From an uncultured Asticcacaulis sp. (GTDB lineage Bacteria > Pseudomonadota > Alphaproteobacteria > Caulobacterales > Caulobacteraceae): 11,535 bases of DNA. Below, piece by piece: positions 1 through 6,762 of this stretch (within the stretch, counting starts at the first letter, position 1; each line of letters begins with the position of its first letter). Made by a program: the position numbers and the translations under genes. The notes under the pieces are model-generated. The model had not been told where the DNA came from. It searched no databases and saw only the letters and a program-made list of their open reading frames with translations. The DNA lies in the NCBI GenBank assembly GCA_946482045.1, contig CAMLPZ010000126.1:1-11535 (forward strand), read 5' to 3'.

Positions 1-9
1 GGAGATCAC

Positions 10-750
10 ATGTTTGAACTGACCGGCAAGACCGCCCTTGTCACCGGCGCCACGGGTGGCCTCGGCGCCGAAATCGCCCGCGCGCTGCACAAGCAAGGCG
101 CCAAGGTCGTCCTGTCGGGCACCCGCGAAAACGTGCTCAACGACCTGGCCAGTGAACTGGGCGACAACGCATATGTGGCCGCCGCCAACCTGTCGGATGC
201 CGCCTCGGTCGATGGCCTGGTCGCCAGGGCCGAAGAGGCCGCGGGCGCGGGGCTTGATATCCTGATCGCCAATGCCGGCATCACACGCGACGGCCTTATC
301 CTGCGCATGAAGGACGAGGACTGGGACACGGTCATCAAGGTCAACCTCGAAGCCTATTTCCGCCTGGCGCGCGCCGCCACCAAGGGCATGATGAAGCGCC
401 GCCATGGCCGCATCATCGGCATCACCTCGATCGTCGGCGTCACCGGCAATCCCGGACAGACCAATTATGCGGCATCAAAAGCCGGCATGATCGGCTTCTC
501 CAAGGCTTTGGCGCAGGAGGTTGGCTCGCGCGGCATCACGGTCAACTGCATAGCGCCGGGCTTCATCGCTTCGCCGATGACCGACGAACTGAACGAGGCC
601 CAGCGCGCGACGATCCTGGCCAAGATCCCGGCCGGCGATCTCGGCAAGGGCAGCGATATCGCCGCCGCCGCTGTTTATCTCGCCAGCAATGAAGCCGGTT
701 ACGTGACGGGCCAGACCCTGCACGTCAACGGCGGCATGGCGATGATTTAA
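10..750 (+). CDS. fabG: 3-oxoacyl-[acyl-carrier-protein] reductase FabG
   Basis: NADPH-dependent reductase of type II fatty acid synthesis; it reduces 3-oxoacyl-ACP to 3-hydroxyacyl-ACP in the cytoplasm. The 246-residue product has the usual length of the family and a full classical SDR layout. The nucleotide-binding motif is TGATGGLG (12-19), followed by NAG (88-90). The catalytic set is N112, S140, Y153 and K157, the last two within YAASK. The C-terminal stretch YVTGQTLHVNGGM (231-243) is typical of FabG. The ATG is preceded by GGAGA at bases 1-5, which supports this start. It is followed by acpP and fabF, the standard fab cluster, and fabD is probably just outside the window (inference). 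The 190-nt gap before acpP suggests that acpP has additional transcription of its own. Confidence 0.97.
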   Translation: MFELTGKTALVTGATGGLGAEIARALHKQGAKVVLSGTRENVLNDLASELGDNAYVAAANLSDAASVDGLVARAEEAAGAGLDILIANAGITRDGLILRMKDEDWDTVIKVNLEAYFRLARAATKGMMKRRHGRIIGITSIVGVTGNPGQTNYAASKAGMIGFSKALAQEVGSRGITVNCIAPGFIASPMTDELNEAQRATILAKIPAGDLGKGSDIAAAAVYLASNEAGYVTGQTLHVNGGMAMI

Positions 751-836
751 CCCATCAAACCGTACCGATCCGTATGGATAAGCGCGCCATATCTTGCGGC
801 GCAACGGACTGTTGGTTAAACAAGGCGCGAAATCGC

Positions 837-865
837 TTGAATCGCGCGAATTGAGTGAATAAAAG
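837..865 (+). promoter_or_regulatory. possible acpP promoter
   Basis: The 191-nt space between fabG and acpP contains TTGAAT (837-842), a 17-nt spacer and TAAAAG (860-865), each hexamer matching the sigma-70 consensus at four of six positions. A separate promoter for acpP would fit the high demand for acyl carrier protein. The match is moderate and was found by eye only. The roughly 75-nt leader it implies holds no hairpin that I can see. Confidence 0.3.
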
Positions 866-941
866 TCAAACCCGGATTCTGATCCCCGCAGGCGAACGCT
901 CTCGAGGTATCCGAATGTCTAAACCTCTGAAGGGACGTTAA

Positions 942-1181
942 ATGTCTGAAGTTCTTGAACGTGTTCGCAAGATTGTGATCGACCACCTGGATGCTGATCC
1001 GGACAAGGTCACTGAAAAGGCGAGCTTCATCGACGATCTGGAAGCCGACAGCCTCGACATCGTTGAGCTGGTCATGGCTTTCGAAGAGGAATTCGATATC
1101 GAAATCCCCGACGATTCGGCCGAACACATCCTGACCGTCGGCGACGCCGTCAACTACATTCAGGAAAAGCTGGCGGCTTAA
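942..1181 (+). CDS. acpP: acyl carrier protein AcpP
   Basis: Carrier of growing acyl chains in fatty acid synthesis, and acyl donor for phospholipid and lipid A synthesis. The product is 79 residues, acidic and helical as expected. The 4'-phosphopantetheine attachment site is S37 in the ADSLD motif (35-39), and the recognition helix II follows as [13 protein letters not shown] (39-51). The start ATG follows AAGGGA a few bases upstream, an adequate Shine-Dalgarno sequence. It lies between fabG and fabF, as in most Proteobacteria. A long leader and a hairpin terminator after the gene suggest it can be transcribed as a short separate message. The sequence shows nothing unusual. Confidence 0.97.
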   Translation: MSEVLERVRKIVIDHLDADPDKVTEKASFIDDLEADSLDIVELVMAFEEEFDIEIPDDSAEHILTVGDAVNYIQEKLAA

Positions 1182-1204
1182 GGCCGGGAAACGGCTTTTC
1201 ACGG

Positions 1205-1256
1205 AGCGCGGTTCTCAGGCCCTCATTCCGGGGTTTGACCGCGCTTCTTTCATTTC
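1205..1256 (+). terminator. hairpin terminator after acpP
   Basis: AGCGCGGT (1205-1212) pairs with ACCGCGCT (1238-1245) across a 25-nt loop that holds a smaller CCC/GGG pairing. A pyrimidine-rich tail, TTCTTTCATTTCT, follows. A weaker hairpin, GCCG/CGGC with a TTTT tail (1183-1199), lies directly after the stop codon. Together they probably end or reduce acpP transcription ahead of fabF. Confidence 0.55.
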
Positions 1257-1340
1257 TAAAGAGCGTTTCAGGCTGGTTATTTCCGTTACGGCAGGCTTTT
1301 TCGGCAGAAAGGGTTGAACGCGGCGGGAATTGCGGCCAAC

Positions 1341-1346
1341 TATGAT
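1341..1346 (+). promoter_or_regulatory. possible -10 element upstream of fabF
   Basis: TATGAT (1341-1346) matches a sigma-70 -10 box at five of six positions. The best -35-like hexamer, TTGAAC (1314-1319), is 21 nt away, which is longer than usual, so this is a weak call. It would give fabF-mltG-yicC-gmk a promoter after the acpP terminator, with a leader of about 90 nt. Confidence 0.25.
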
Positions 1347-1443
1347 CGCATTGAGTGCCGTGCCGGGGAAAACGCACGGAATGGCCAGGGGCAGTAATGG
1401 CGGGGCCGCGTGAAAGGCCTTACGCCGTCAGGGTGGAGACTAC

Positions 1444-2730
1444 ATGGTTCGTCGCGTTGTCATTACAGGTCTGGGTCTGGTTTCGCCTTTGGGCGCAGGC
1501 GTCGATATCACTTGGAAGCGTCTTTTGAACGGCGAGTCCGGCGCAGGAAAAATCACGGCGTTCGATACGACCGACTATGCGTGTCAGGTCGCCTGTGAAG
1601 TCCCGACCGTCGAAGGCCGTGGCGGTGGCGGACCCGATATCGAAGGTTCGTTCGACCCTTCGAAAGTCCTGTCCAACAAGGAACGGCGCAAGGTCGACGA
1701 CTTCATCCTCTACGCCATCGCCGCCGCCGACGAAGCACTAAATGACGCCAATTGGCATCCCGAAAGCGAAGAGGACAAGATCCGCACCGGCGTCATGATC
1801 GGCTCAGGTATCGGCGGCCTGGGTATCATCGCCGAAACCGCTCTGGAACTGCGCGACAAGGGCCCCAAGCGCATCTCGCCCTTCTTCATTCCGTCGTCTC
1901 TGATCAACCTGGCATCTGGCCAGGTGTCGATCCGTCATGGCCTGAAGGGGCCGAATCACTCGGTCGTCACGGCCTGCGCCACGGGCGCCCACGCCATCGG
2001 TGACGCGGCCCGCCTGATTGCCCACGGCGATGCCGACCTGATGGTCGCCGGCGGCGCGGAATCAGCGATCGTGCCGATCGGCATTGCCGGCTTCATCGCC
2101 TGCCGCGCCCTGTGCACCGCCTTCAACGATGAGCCGACGCGCGCCTCCCGTCCGTATGACAAGGACCGAGACGGCTTTGTGATGGGTGAGGGCGCCGGCG
2201 TCGTCGTCCTGGAAGAATACGAACACGCCAAGGCGCGCGGCGCCAAGATCTACGCCGAAGTCCTCGGCTACGCCCTGTCGGGTGACGCCTACCACATCAC
2301 CGCGCCTTCGGAAGACGGCGACGGCGGTTACCGCGCCATGGTCGCGGCCGCAAAGGACGCCGGCATCGACCCGGCCGAGATCGACTACGTCAATGCGCAC
2401 GGCACCTCGACCATGGCCGACGGCATCGAGCTCAAGGCCATCGAGAAGTTCTTAGGGGAACGCGCCAAGACCGGCACCGTTTCGTCGACCAAGTCGGCAA
2501 TCGGCCACCTGCTGGGCGGCGCCGGCGCCGTCGAAGCCATCTTCTGCGCTCTGGCCATCCGCGATCAGATCGTCCCGCCGACGCTCAACCTCGACAATCC
2601 GGACGTTGAAACCCCGATCGACCTGGTGCCGCACAAGGCCAAGACAATGACGGTCAAGAAGGTCATGTCGAACTCGTTCGGCTTTGGCGGCACCAACGCG
2701 GCACTGATCCTCGGCCAGGTCGAGCCATGA
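1444..2730 (+). CDS. fabF: 3-oxoacyl-[acyl-carrier-protein] synthase II FabF
   Basis: Elongating condensing enzyme (KAS II); it joins malonyl-ACP to acyl-ACP in fatty acid elongation. The 428-residue product has both thiolase-fold halves. The Cys-His-His triad is C178 in VVTACATGAH, H319 in YVNAHGTST and H355 in KSAIGH, with K350 also conserved. The C-terminal NSFGFGGTNAALIL (410-423) is the family signature. It is slightly longer than the usual approximately 413 residues; part of the excess is a glycine-rich run, GRGGGG (58-63), in the N-terminal half, away from the catalytic motifs. GGAG eight bases before the ATG supports the start. Its stop overlaps the mltG start by 4 nt (ATGA), implying translational coupling. 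Confidence 0.97.
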   Translation: MVRRVVITGLGLVSPLGAGVDITWKRLLNGESGAGKITAFDTTDYACQVACEVPTVEGRGGGGPDIEGSFDPSKVLSNKERRKVDDFILYAIAAADEALNDANWHPESEEDKIRTGVMIGSGIGGLGIIAETALELRDKGPKRISPFFIPSSLINLASGQVSIRHGLKGPNHSVVTACATGAHAIGDAARLIAHGDADLMVAGGAESAIVPIGIAGFIACRALCTAFNDEPTRASRPYDKDRDGFVMGEGAGVVVLEEYEHAKARGAKIYAEVLGYALSGDAYHITAPSEDGDGGYRAMVAAAKDAGIDPAEIDYVNAHGTSTMADGIELKAIEKFLGERAKTGTVSSTKSAIGHLLGGAGAVEAIFCALAIRDQIVPPTLNLDNPDVETPIDLVPHKAKTMTVKKVMSNSFGFGGTNAALILGQVEP

Positions 2731-3833
2731 TACGCATTGAGCCGGGTGCCGAACCGCCGGTCAAACGCAAGGGGCTGAAAGGCCCGCTGGCGGGACTTGG
2801 CATAGGCATCCTGCTGCTCGGTCTGGCGGCGCTCCTGTTCACCTGGTCGACCGTCTTCGGTCCGGGCCCGGCGGAAGTGTCCGAAATCAGCTTCGCGCCC
2901 GGCACCAGCGTCGCCGCGATGGCGCGCCAGCTCGAAGACAAGAAGATCATCCGCTCGGCCCTGGTCTTCCGCGTCGCGGCGCGCTTGGGCGGCAAGGCCA
3001 ACCGTTTCAAGGCCGGCACCTATCAGTTCCCGGCGCGGGCGTCGATGATGACCGTCCTGCACCAGATCGAGGACGGTCGCGTCATCCGCAGCTTCGTGAC
3101 CATCCCCGAAGGACGGACCTCGGCCCAGGCCGTGCGCATTCTCAAGGCCGTGACTGATCTGACGGGCGATATCGACGTGCCGCCCGAAGGCTCGCTCCTG
3201 CCGGAAACCTATGACTATCAGCGCGGCGAGACGCGCCAGGCGGTGCTCGACCGCATGCTCGACGCCGGGCGCAAGGCGCTCGACGAAGAGTGGGCGAAGC
3301 GTCAGCCGAACCTGCCGGTCAAGACCAAGGAAGAGGCGCTGATCCTGGCGAGCGTCGTCGAAAAAGAGACCGGCATCGCATCGGAACGCCCGCGCGTCGC
3401 CGCCGTCTTTGTCAACCGCCTGCGCAAGGGCATGCGGCTGGAATCCGACCCGACCGTCATCTATGGCATCAGCAATGGCGAACCGCTGGGCCGCGGCCTG
3501 CTGCGCTCTGAACTCGACAAGAAGACGCCGTGGAACACCTATCTTATCGACGGTCTGCCGGTGACGCCCATCGGCAATCCGGGCCGCGACGCACTTCGCG
3601 CCGTCCTTAATCCCGCCAAGACCGAGGACATCTTCTTCGTCGCCGATGGCACGGGCGGGCACGTCTTTGCCGCTACCTACGAAGAGCACCTGGCCAATGT
3701 CGCCAAGTGGCGTAAGGTTGAGGCCGAGGTGAGCGTGTACACGACACCAGCCTATGATGCGGCGGTCAACGCCTCGGCTGTCGCGCCCGCCGCTGGCCAG
3801 CCCGTAGCCGCGGCCGTGAAAGGCAAGAACTAG
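2727..3833 (+). CDS. mltG: endolytic murein transglycosylase MltG (YceG-like)
   Basis: Inner-membrane lytic transglycosylase that cleaves nascent peptidoglycan strands within the glycan chain and is thought to set strand length. The 368-residue product has a short cytoplasmic N terminus with basic residues, one membrane segment (about 21-41), a LysM-like region (about 50-125) and the YceG catalytic domain. Visible motifs are the LPET stretch (158-161), ASVVEKETG (208-216, which holds the catalytic Glu of the EKET motif), VNRLRKGMRLESDPTVIYG (229-247) and TPWNTYLIDGLPVTPIGNPG (267-286). The alanine-rich tail after about residue 340 looks disordered. The start ATG overlaps the fabF stop, and yicC begins 2 nt after the stop, so the gene sits inside one operon. 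Confidence 0.95.
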   Translation: MIRIEPGAEPPVKRKGLKGPLAGLGIGILLLGLAALLFTWSTVFGPGPAEVSEISFAPGTSVAAMARQLEDKKIIRSALVFRVAARLGGKANRFKAGTYQFPARASMMTVLHQIEDGRVIRSFVTIPEGRTSAQAVRILKAVTDLTGDIDVPPEGSLLPETYDYQRGETRQAVLDRMLDAGRKALDEEWAKRQPNLPVKTKEEALILASVVEKETGIASERPRVAAVFVNRLRKGMRLESDPTVIYGISNGEPLGRGLLRSELDKKTPWNTYLIDGLPVTPIGNPGRDALRAVLNPAKTEDIFFVADGTGGHVFAATYEEHLANVAKWRKVEAEVSVYTTPAYDAAVNASAVAPAAGQPVAAAVKGKN

Positions 3834-3835
3834 AC

Positions 3836-4723
3836 ATGTCCCTGTCCTCCATGACGGGCTTTGCCCGCGCCGACGGCGGCATTGGCGACATCAGCTGGAC
3901 GATCGAGGTCCGCAGCGTCAACGGCCGCAACCTCGATATCAAGTACCGCTTTCCGCCGGGTTACGAGGCCGCCGAGCGGCTGGGGCGTGACCTGTCGAAG
4001 GCGCGGTTTCAGCGCGGCCAGATGAACCTGACGCTTGCGGTGTCCACACCCGGATCGACCGCGGGCGTTACGATCAATGAGGATGTGCTGGACGTGTACC
4101 TGGCGGCCAGCGATCGCCTGTTGGCCGAAGGCAAGGCGGTCATGCCGACCTCGGATGGTCTTCTCTCCTTGCGCGGTGTCATCGAAGCCGCCAGCGAAGA
4201 CCGTACCGGGCTGGCCGAGGACGGCGAAGCGGCCCTGGCCGTGACGCTTGCCGAGGGCTTCGATCGTCTGAAGGCGGCGCGCGACAGCGAGGGGCGCGCT
4301 ATTGAATCCGTGCTGAAAGGCCATCTGGTGACCATCGGCGCGGCGGTCGAACGCGCCAAGGCCGTCGCCGACCAACAGACCGAGGTTATCCGCGAACGCT
4401 TTACGCGGCGCCTGGACGAGATCCTGCCTGACAGTTCGAAAGAGGGTCTTGAGGAGCGCATCCTGCAGGAAGCCGCATTGCTGGCGGCCAAGGCGGATGT
4501 CCGCGAAGAACTGGACCGGTTGTCCTCGCATCTCGACCAGGCGCATGCGCTCATCGACGGGGAGACCGCGCCGGGCCGGAAGCTCGATTTCCTGGCGCAG
4601 GAATTCATGCGCGAGGCCAACACCCTGTGTTCCAAGGCGGCCTTTATCGAGCTGACCCAGACCGGCCTGGAACTGAAGGCGGTGATCGACCAGTTCCGCG
4701 AACAGGTTCAGAACGTAGAATAG
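3836..4723 (+). CDS. yicC: YicC family endoribonuclease
   Basis: Member of the YicC/YloC family, which E. coli work has linked to endoribonuclease activity and small RNA turnover; its role in alphaproteobacteria is not clear to me. The 295-residue product has the expected length. The N-terminal YicC domain opens with MTGFARADG (6-14) and contains EVRSVNGRNLDIKYRFP (23-39). The C-terminal DUF1732 domain ends with GRKLDFLAQEFMREANTLCS, followed by KA, a highly conserved block, and a helical tail. The start lies 2 nt after the mltG stop and uses a weak AAAGGC-type ribosome binding site inside mltG, so it is probably coupled. gmk follows after 49 nt, an arrangement common in bacteria. Confidence 0.95.
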   Translation: MSLSSMTGFARADGGIGDISWTIEVRSVNGRNLDIKYRFPPGYEAAERLGRDLSKARFQRGQMNLTLAVSTPGSTAGVTINEDVLDVYLAASDRLLAEGKAVMPTSDGLLSLRGVIEAASEDRTGLAEDGEAALAVTLAEGFDRLKAARDSEGRAIESVLKGHLVTIGAAVERAKAVADQQTEVIRERFTRRLDEILPDSSKEGLEERILQEAALLAAKADVREELDRLSSHLDQAHALIDGETAPGRKLDFLAQEFMREANTLCSKAAFIELTQTGLELKAVIDQFREQVQNVE

Positions 4724-4772
4724 TCTGTTCAGGTTTTTGCGGTAATCCGGTCGGACCGATCTATTGGAGTAA

Positions 4773-5432
4773 ATGATGTCGCCCAACCCCCATATGAGTT
4801 TCGAGCGGATTCGCCGTGGCCTGATGCTGATCGTCGCCGCGCCGTCTGGGGCAGGCAAGACATCCTTGTGCCGCCGGCTGGTGGCCGATCATTCGGACCT
4901 CGAACTGTCGATCTCCGTGACAACACGGGGGCCGCGCCCCGGCGAACGCGACGGCCGCGAATACCACTTCATCGATGATGCCGAGATGGACCGGCTGATC
5001 CGGGAACAGGCCCTGCTGGAACATGCGTCGGTGCACGACGCGCGCTACGGTTCGCCGCGCGATCCGGTCGAAAAGGCGCTGAGCCAGGGCCACAATGTGC
5101 TGTTCGACATCGACTGGCAGGGCGCCCAGCGGATTTCGGCGCGCGCGCCTTCGGACGTGGTGCGCGTGTTTATCCTGCCGCCCTCGATCGCCGAGCTGAA
5201 CCGCCGCCTGAACGCCCGCGCCCAAGACGACGAGGACGTGATCGCCCGCCGCATCCAGCGCGCCAAGAGCGAGATTTCGCACTGGGCGGAATACGACTAT
5301 GTCATTTTGAACGACGACTTCGACCGGTCCTATGCGGAACTGGTGCACATCTACCATGCCGAGATTTCACGCCGGTCGCGGGGACTGTGGATCTCGCCGT
5401 TTGTCGATGAGTTGATGGCCGAGAAAATCTAA
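4773..5432 (+). CDS. gmk: guanylate kinase
   Basis: Phosphorylates GMP to GDP with ATP, in the guanine nucleotide and (p)ppGpp supply route, in the cytoplasm. The 219-residue product shows the P-loop APSGAGKT (23-30), in which the usual first Gly is Ala. It also has the GMP-binding stretch SISVTTRGPRPGERDGREYH (46-65), LLEHASV with E83, YGSP (92-95) and FDIDWQGAQ (111-119). The lid region, RLNARAQDDEDVIARRI (145-161), is complete. Two in-frame ATGs lie next to each other (4773 and 4776); GGAG at 4766-4769 is nearest to these, so the exact first codon is ambiguous by one residue. It is the last gene of the fabF-mltG-yicC-gmk run and ends at a strong palindromic terminator. Confidence 0.97.
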   Translation: MMSPNPHMSFERIRRGLMLIVAAPSGAGKTSLCRRLVADHSDLELSISVTTRGPRPGERDGREYHFIDDAEMDRLIREQALLEHASVHDARYGSPRDPVEKALSQGHNVLFDIDWQGAQRISARAPSDVVRVFILPPSIAELNRRLNARAQDDEDVIARRIQRAKSEISHWAEYDYVILNDDFDRSYAELVHIYHAEISRRSRGLWISPFVDELMAEKI

Positions 5433-5438
5433 TGGGGT

Positions 5439-5457
5439 TTGGGGCCTGAGGCCCCAA
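5439..5457 (+). terminator. short GC-rich hairpin after gmk
   Basis: TTGGGGCC (5439-5446) and GGCCCCAA (5450-5457) form an 8-bp stem with a TGA loop, starting 7 nt after the gmk stop. The tail, GTCTTCCC, is only weakly T-rich, so this may protect the 3' end or work together with the stronger palindrome downstream. Confidence 0.5.
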
Positions 5458-5478
5458 GTCTTCCCTGATCCAAAAGAA

Positions 5479-5523
5479 CGGTATTAGGTATCAGTCACAC
5501 CTGAGCGCCTAATACCGCTTTTT
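5479..5523 (+). terminator. strong bidirectional palindromic terminator
   Basis: CGGTATTAGG (5479-5488) pairs perfectly with CCTAATACCG (5508-5517). TCAG/CTGA (5491-5494 and 5501-5504) extend the hairpin inside the loop. A C plus TTTTT tail (5518-5523) follows on the plus strand, ending gmk transcription. On the minus strand the hairpin is followed by TTCTTTT, so it can also end the convergent membrane-protein operon. The long, regular palindrome could also be a copy of a dispersed intergenic repeat. Confidence 0.75.
5483..5499 (+). repeat. left copy of a possible flanking direct repeat
   Basis: ATTAGGT-at-CAGTCACA within the gmk terminator. The same 15 bases without the inner AT occur in the same orientation at 9071-9085, on the other side of the accessory genes. 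It may be an old attachment or target site, or coincidence; no integrase gene is in the window. Confidence 0.35.
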
Positions 5524-5604
5524 CCAACCCATGCCATTCGGCCCGGCGACTTCCGGGAACGGGAGGCGTGTATGGGGTGGCTATTTGCAGTTTTATGTCT
5601 GGGA

Positions 5605-6483
5605 TTAGTTGGCAGTTATTCCTTGGATCGCTCGGGGAAAGGCAGTCACCAAGAGTTGAGCGCCTGTTCTGTCAGCATTGGTGAGAAGAGCGGCAAATGC
5701 AATTGGGCTGATTCTAACCTCGCCCAATTCATATTCCTTATACGCTGCGGCAATAATAACAGTAACGAGACGATGTGTGCCGAAGTCTGGGTAAATGTCG
5801 TCGGTAATTTCGACAACGGCCAAGCCTTTCTCGCTCGGAGAGTTCGGGAAAATCGTATATCCGAAACCGAATTCTCCGCTGAATACTTCACGATAGGATT
5901 TAAGGACCACGACGGAGTCGGCAGACGCAAGTATCTTGCTTTTGATCAGAACGTGATGAGCGGGGGAGTGTCCCACGTTCTGCCACTTTATAGGAATGCG
6001 AATAAGACGTTTCCCGTTCTCATCATCGATTATTTCCGCATCGAAAGGAGATCTGAGCGGGAAGTTATGCTCAATGCGCATCCACGCCCGCGATTGGGCA
6101 ATCCCGGCCCTGGCCGCTCTCATGGCATACCAAGCAGCGAAACCAGCGGCAATGAGAGTTCCCAACCCGATGAGGCCAGACATGATACTGACCACAAAAG
6201 CCCAGAACGTCCAGTTTGCAGACTCAGCAGCGGCGTCTGCGGCCTTCCATTGGGCGCAAAGATCGGAAGTACGATCGTCCTCTCGATCCTGGCAACCTGC
6301 ATCTGGATGTGGGGCTGGATTGGCTTCCTGAATCGCCGCTTTAATCTCGCTCAGCTTATAGGATGGTTCATCGCGGGATGCGTTTGCACGGCTTTGATTG
6401 TCCCTGCCGTCCTTTGGGGCAGCACCCATTAAAGCAAAAGCTAGTCCAAGTGCAGCGTATTTACCCCAATTGCCTTTAGACAT
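5605..6483 (-). CDS. membrane protein of unknown function
   Basis: The 292-residue product is not one I can assign a function. The N terminus has a hydrophobic stretch (about 9-22) that could be a signal peptide ending near GAA. A cysteine pair (C64, C76) follows, then QWKAADAAAESA (79-90), a clear membrane helix (about 91-121), a basic short helix, RAARAGIAQSRAW (122-134), and a C-terminal domain rich in beta strands with IPIKWQNVGHSPAHHV (163-178). I recall this layout (Trp/Ala-rich helix, membrane segment, then a beta domain with an N-x-G-x-S/T-P-A motif) from uncharacterised proteins in bacterial accessory regions. The start ATG lies inside the end of the upstream DUF6471-like gene, with a 43-nt overlap in another frame, which implies translational coupling. 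Lower GC than the core suggests transfer. The plus-strand ORF over the same bases is judged a shadow. Confidence 0.75.
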   Translation of the reverse strand: MSKGNWGKYAALGLAFALMGAAPKDGRDNQSRANASRDEPSYKLSEIKAAIQEANPAPHPDAGCQDREDDRTSDLCAQWKAADAAAESANWTFWAFVVSIMSGLIGLGTLIAAGFAAWYAMRAARAGIAQSRAWMRIEHNFPLRSPFDAEIIDDENGKRLIRIPIKWQNVGHSPAHHVLIKSKILASADSVVVLKSYREVFSGEFGFGYTIFPNSPSEKGLAVVEITDDIYPDFGTHRLVTVIIAAAYKEYELGEVRISPIAFAALLTNADRTGAQLLVTAFPRAIQGITAN

Positions 6484-6659
6484 TGAATGAAGAACCCCGC
6501 CGAGAAACCGCCCCGGCTGATCTTATTGCGCAAGTTTACCTCAGTCTCAACCACCCCTTGTTCGGCAAAGCGCTCCACAAGCGCCTTATAGGTCAGTCCG
6601 CGCTTAACCATCTCGGCTTTTAGCAGCCCTTTTGCCGTGGCGTTCCAGTCTGTGGACAA
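6441..6659 (-). CDS. DUF6471-like small protein (probable TTG start)
   Basis: The 72-residue product matches my recollection of the DUF6471 domain: DWNATAKGLLKAEMVKRG (4-21), then LTYKALVERFAE (22-33), VETEVNLRNKISRG (37-50) and FSAGFFIQCLKAIG (52-65). The pattern resembles a small helix-turn-helix-like fold; the function is unknown. The minus-strand frame stays open upstream to an ATG at 6884, but that extension is antisense to the transposase and has no recognisable sequence. TTG at 6659-6657 has GGAG eight bases upstream and starts the protein just before the conserved domain, so I choose it. A sigma-70-type promoter lies just upstream. The gene overlaps the membrane-protein gene downstream, and the two probably form one operon. 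Confidence 0.75.
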   Translation of the reverse strand: MSTDWNATAKGLLKAEMVKRGLTYKALVERFAEQGVVETEVNLRNKISRGGFSAGFFIQCLKAIGVNTLHLD

Positions 6660-6689
6660 GGGCGTATCTCCATATGTGTTACATCGCGT

Positions 6690-6718
6690 ATCATATATGA
6701 TGCGTTTGCTATTGACAA
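6690..6718 (-). promoter_or_regulatory. sigma-70-type promoter for the DUF6471 operon
   Basis: On the minus strand TTGTCA (6718-6713) and TATGAT (6695-6690) are separated by exactly 17 nt, each matching consensus at five of six positions. This is the best promoter in the accessory block. It reads toward the TTG start at 6659. A perfect 12-bp palindrome, ATCATATATGAT (6690-6701), covers the -10 box and could be an operator. Confidence 0.6.
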
Positions 6719-6742
6719 CGTTACGCGCCACCATCATATCTG
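6712..6742 (+). promoter_or_regulatory. possible divergent promoter for the transposase
   Basis: TTGACA (6712-6717) is a perfect -35 hexamer that overlaps the -35 of the opposite promoter by five bases. The -10 is poorer: CATATC at a 17-nt spacing or TATCTG at 19 nt. Transcription would start near 6748, leaving a very short leader before ATG 6763/6769. An imperfect inverted repeat, CGTTAC...CACCA/TGGTG...GTAACG (6719-6756), covers the -10 and start site. Confidence 0.35.
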
Positions 6743-6762
6743 GTGCGCACGTAACGCATTTG

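Noticed and set aside
2565..3689. Long minus-strand open frame of 374 codons opposite the end of fabF and most of mltG
   Set aside because: It is antisense to two clear core genes, has no recognisable domain and a composition typical of GC-rich shadow frames (many Arg, Gly, Asp, Ala).
3830..4858. Long minus-strand open frame of 342 codons opposite yicC
   Set aside because: yicC is certain from its conserved N- and C-terminal motifs; this frame covers it and the gmk start and shows no family signature.
5572..6432. Plus-strand open frame of 286 codons opposite the membrane-protein gene
   Set aside because: The minus-strand frame has a coherent signal/membrane/beta-domain layout and operon coupling; the plus frame has scattered hydrophobic patches and reads through the terminator-adjacent region with no convincing homologous pattern. 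Some doubt remains because both have hydrophobic ends.
6637..6762. N-terminal 42-residue extension of the transposase
   Set aside because: It crosses the divergent promoter region and overlaps the DUF6471-like start; the conserved transposase sequence begins at MAQHFLL (6769).
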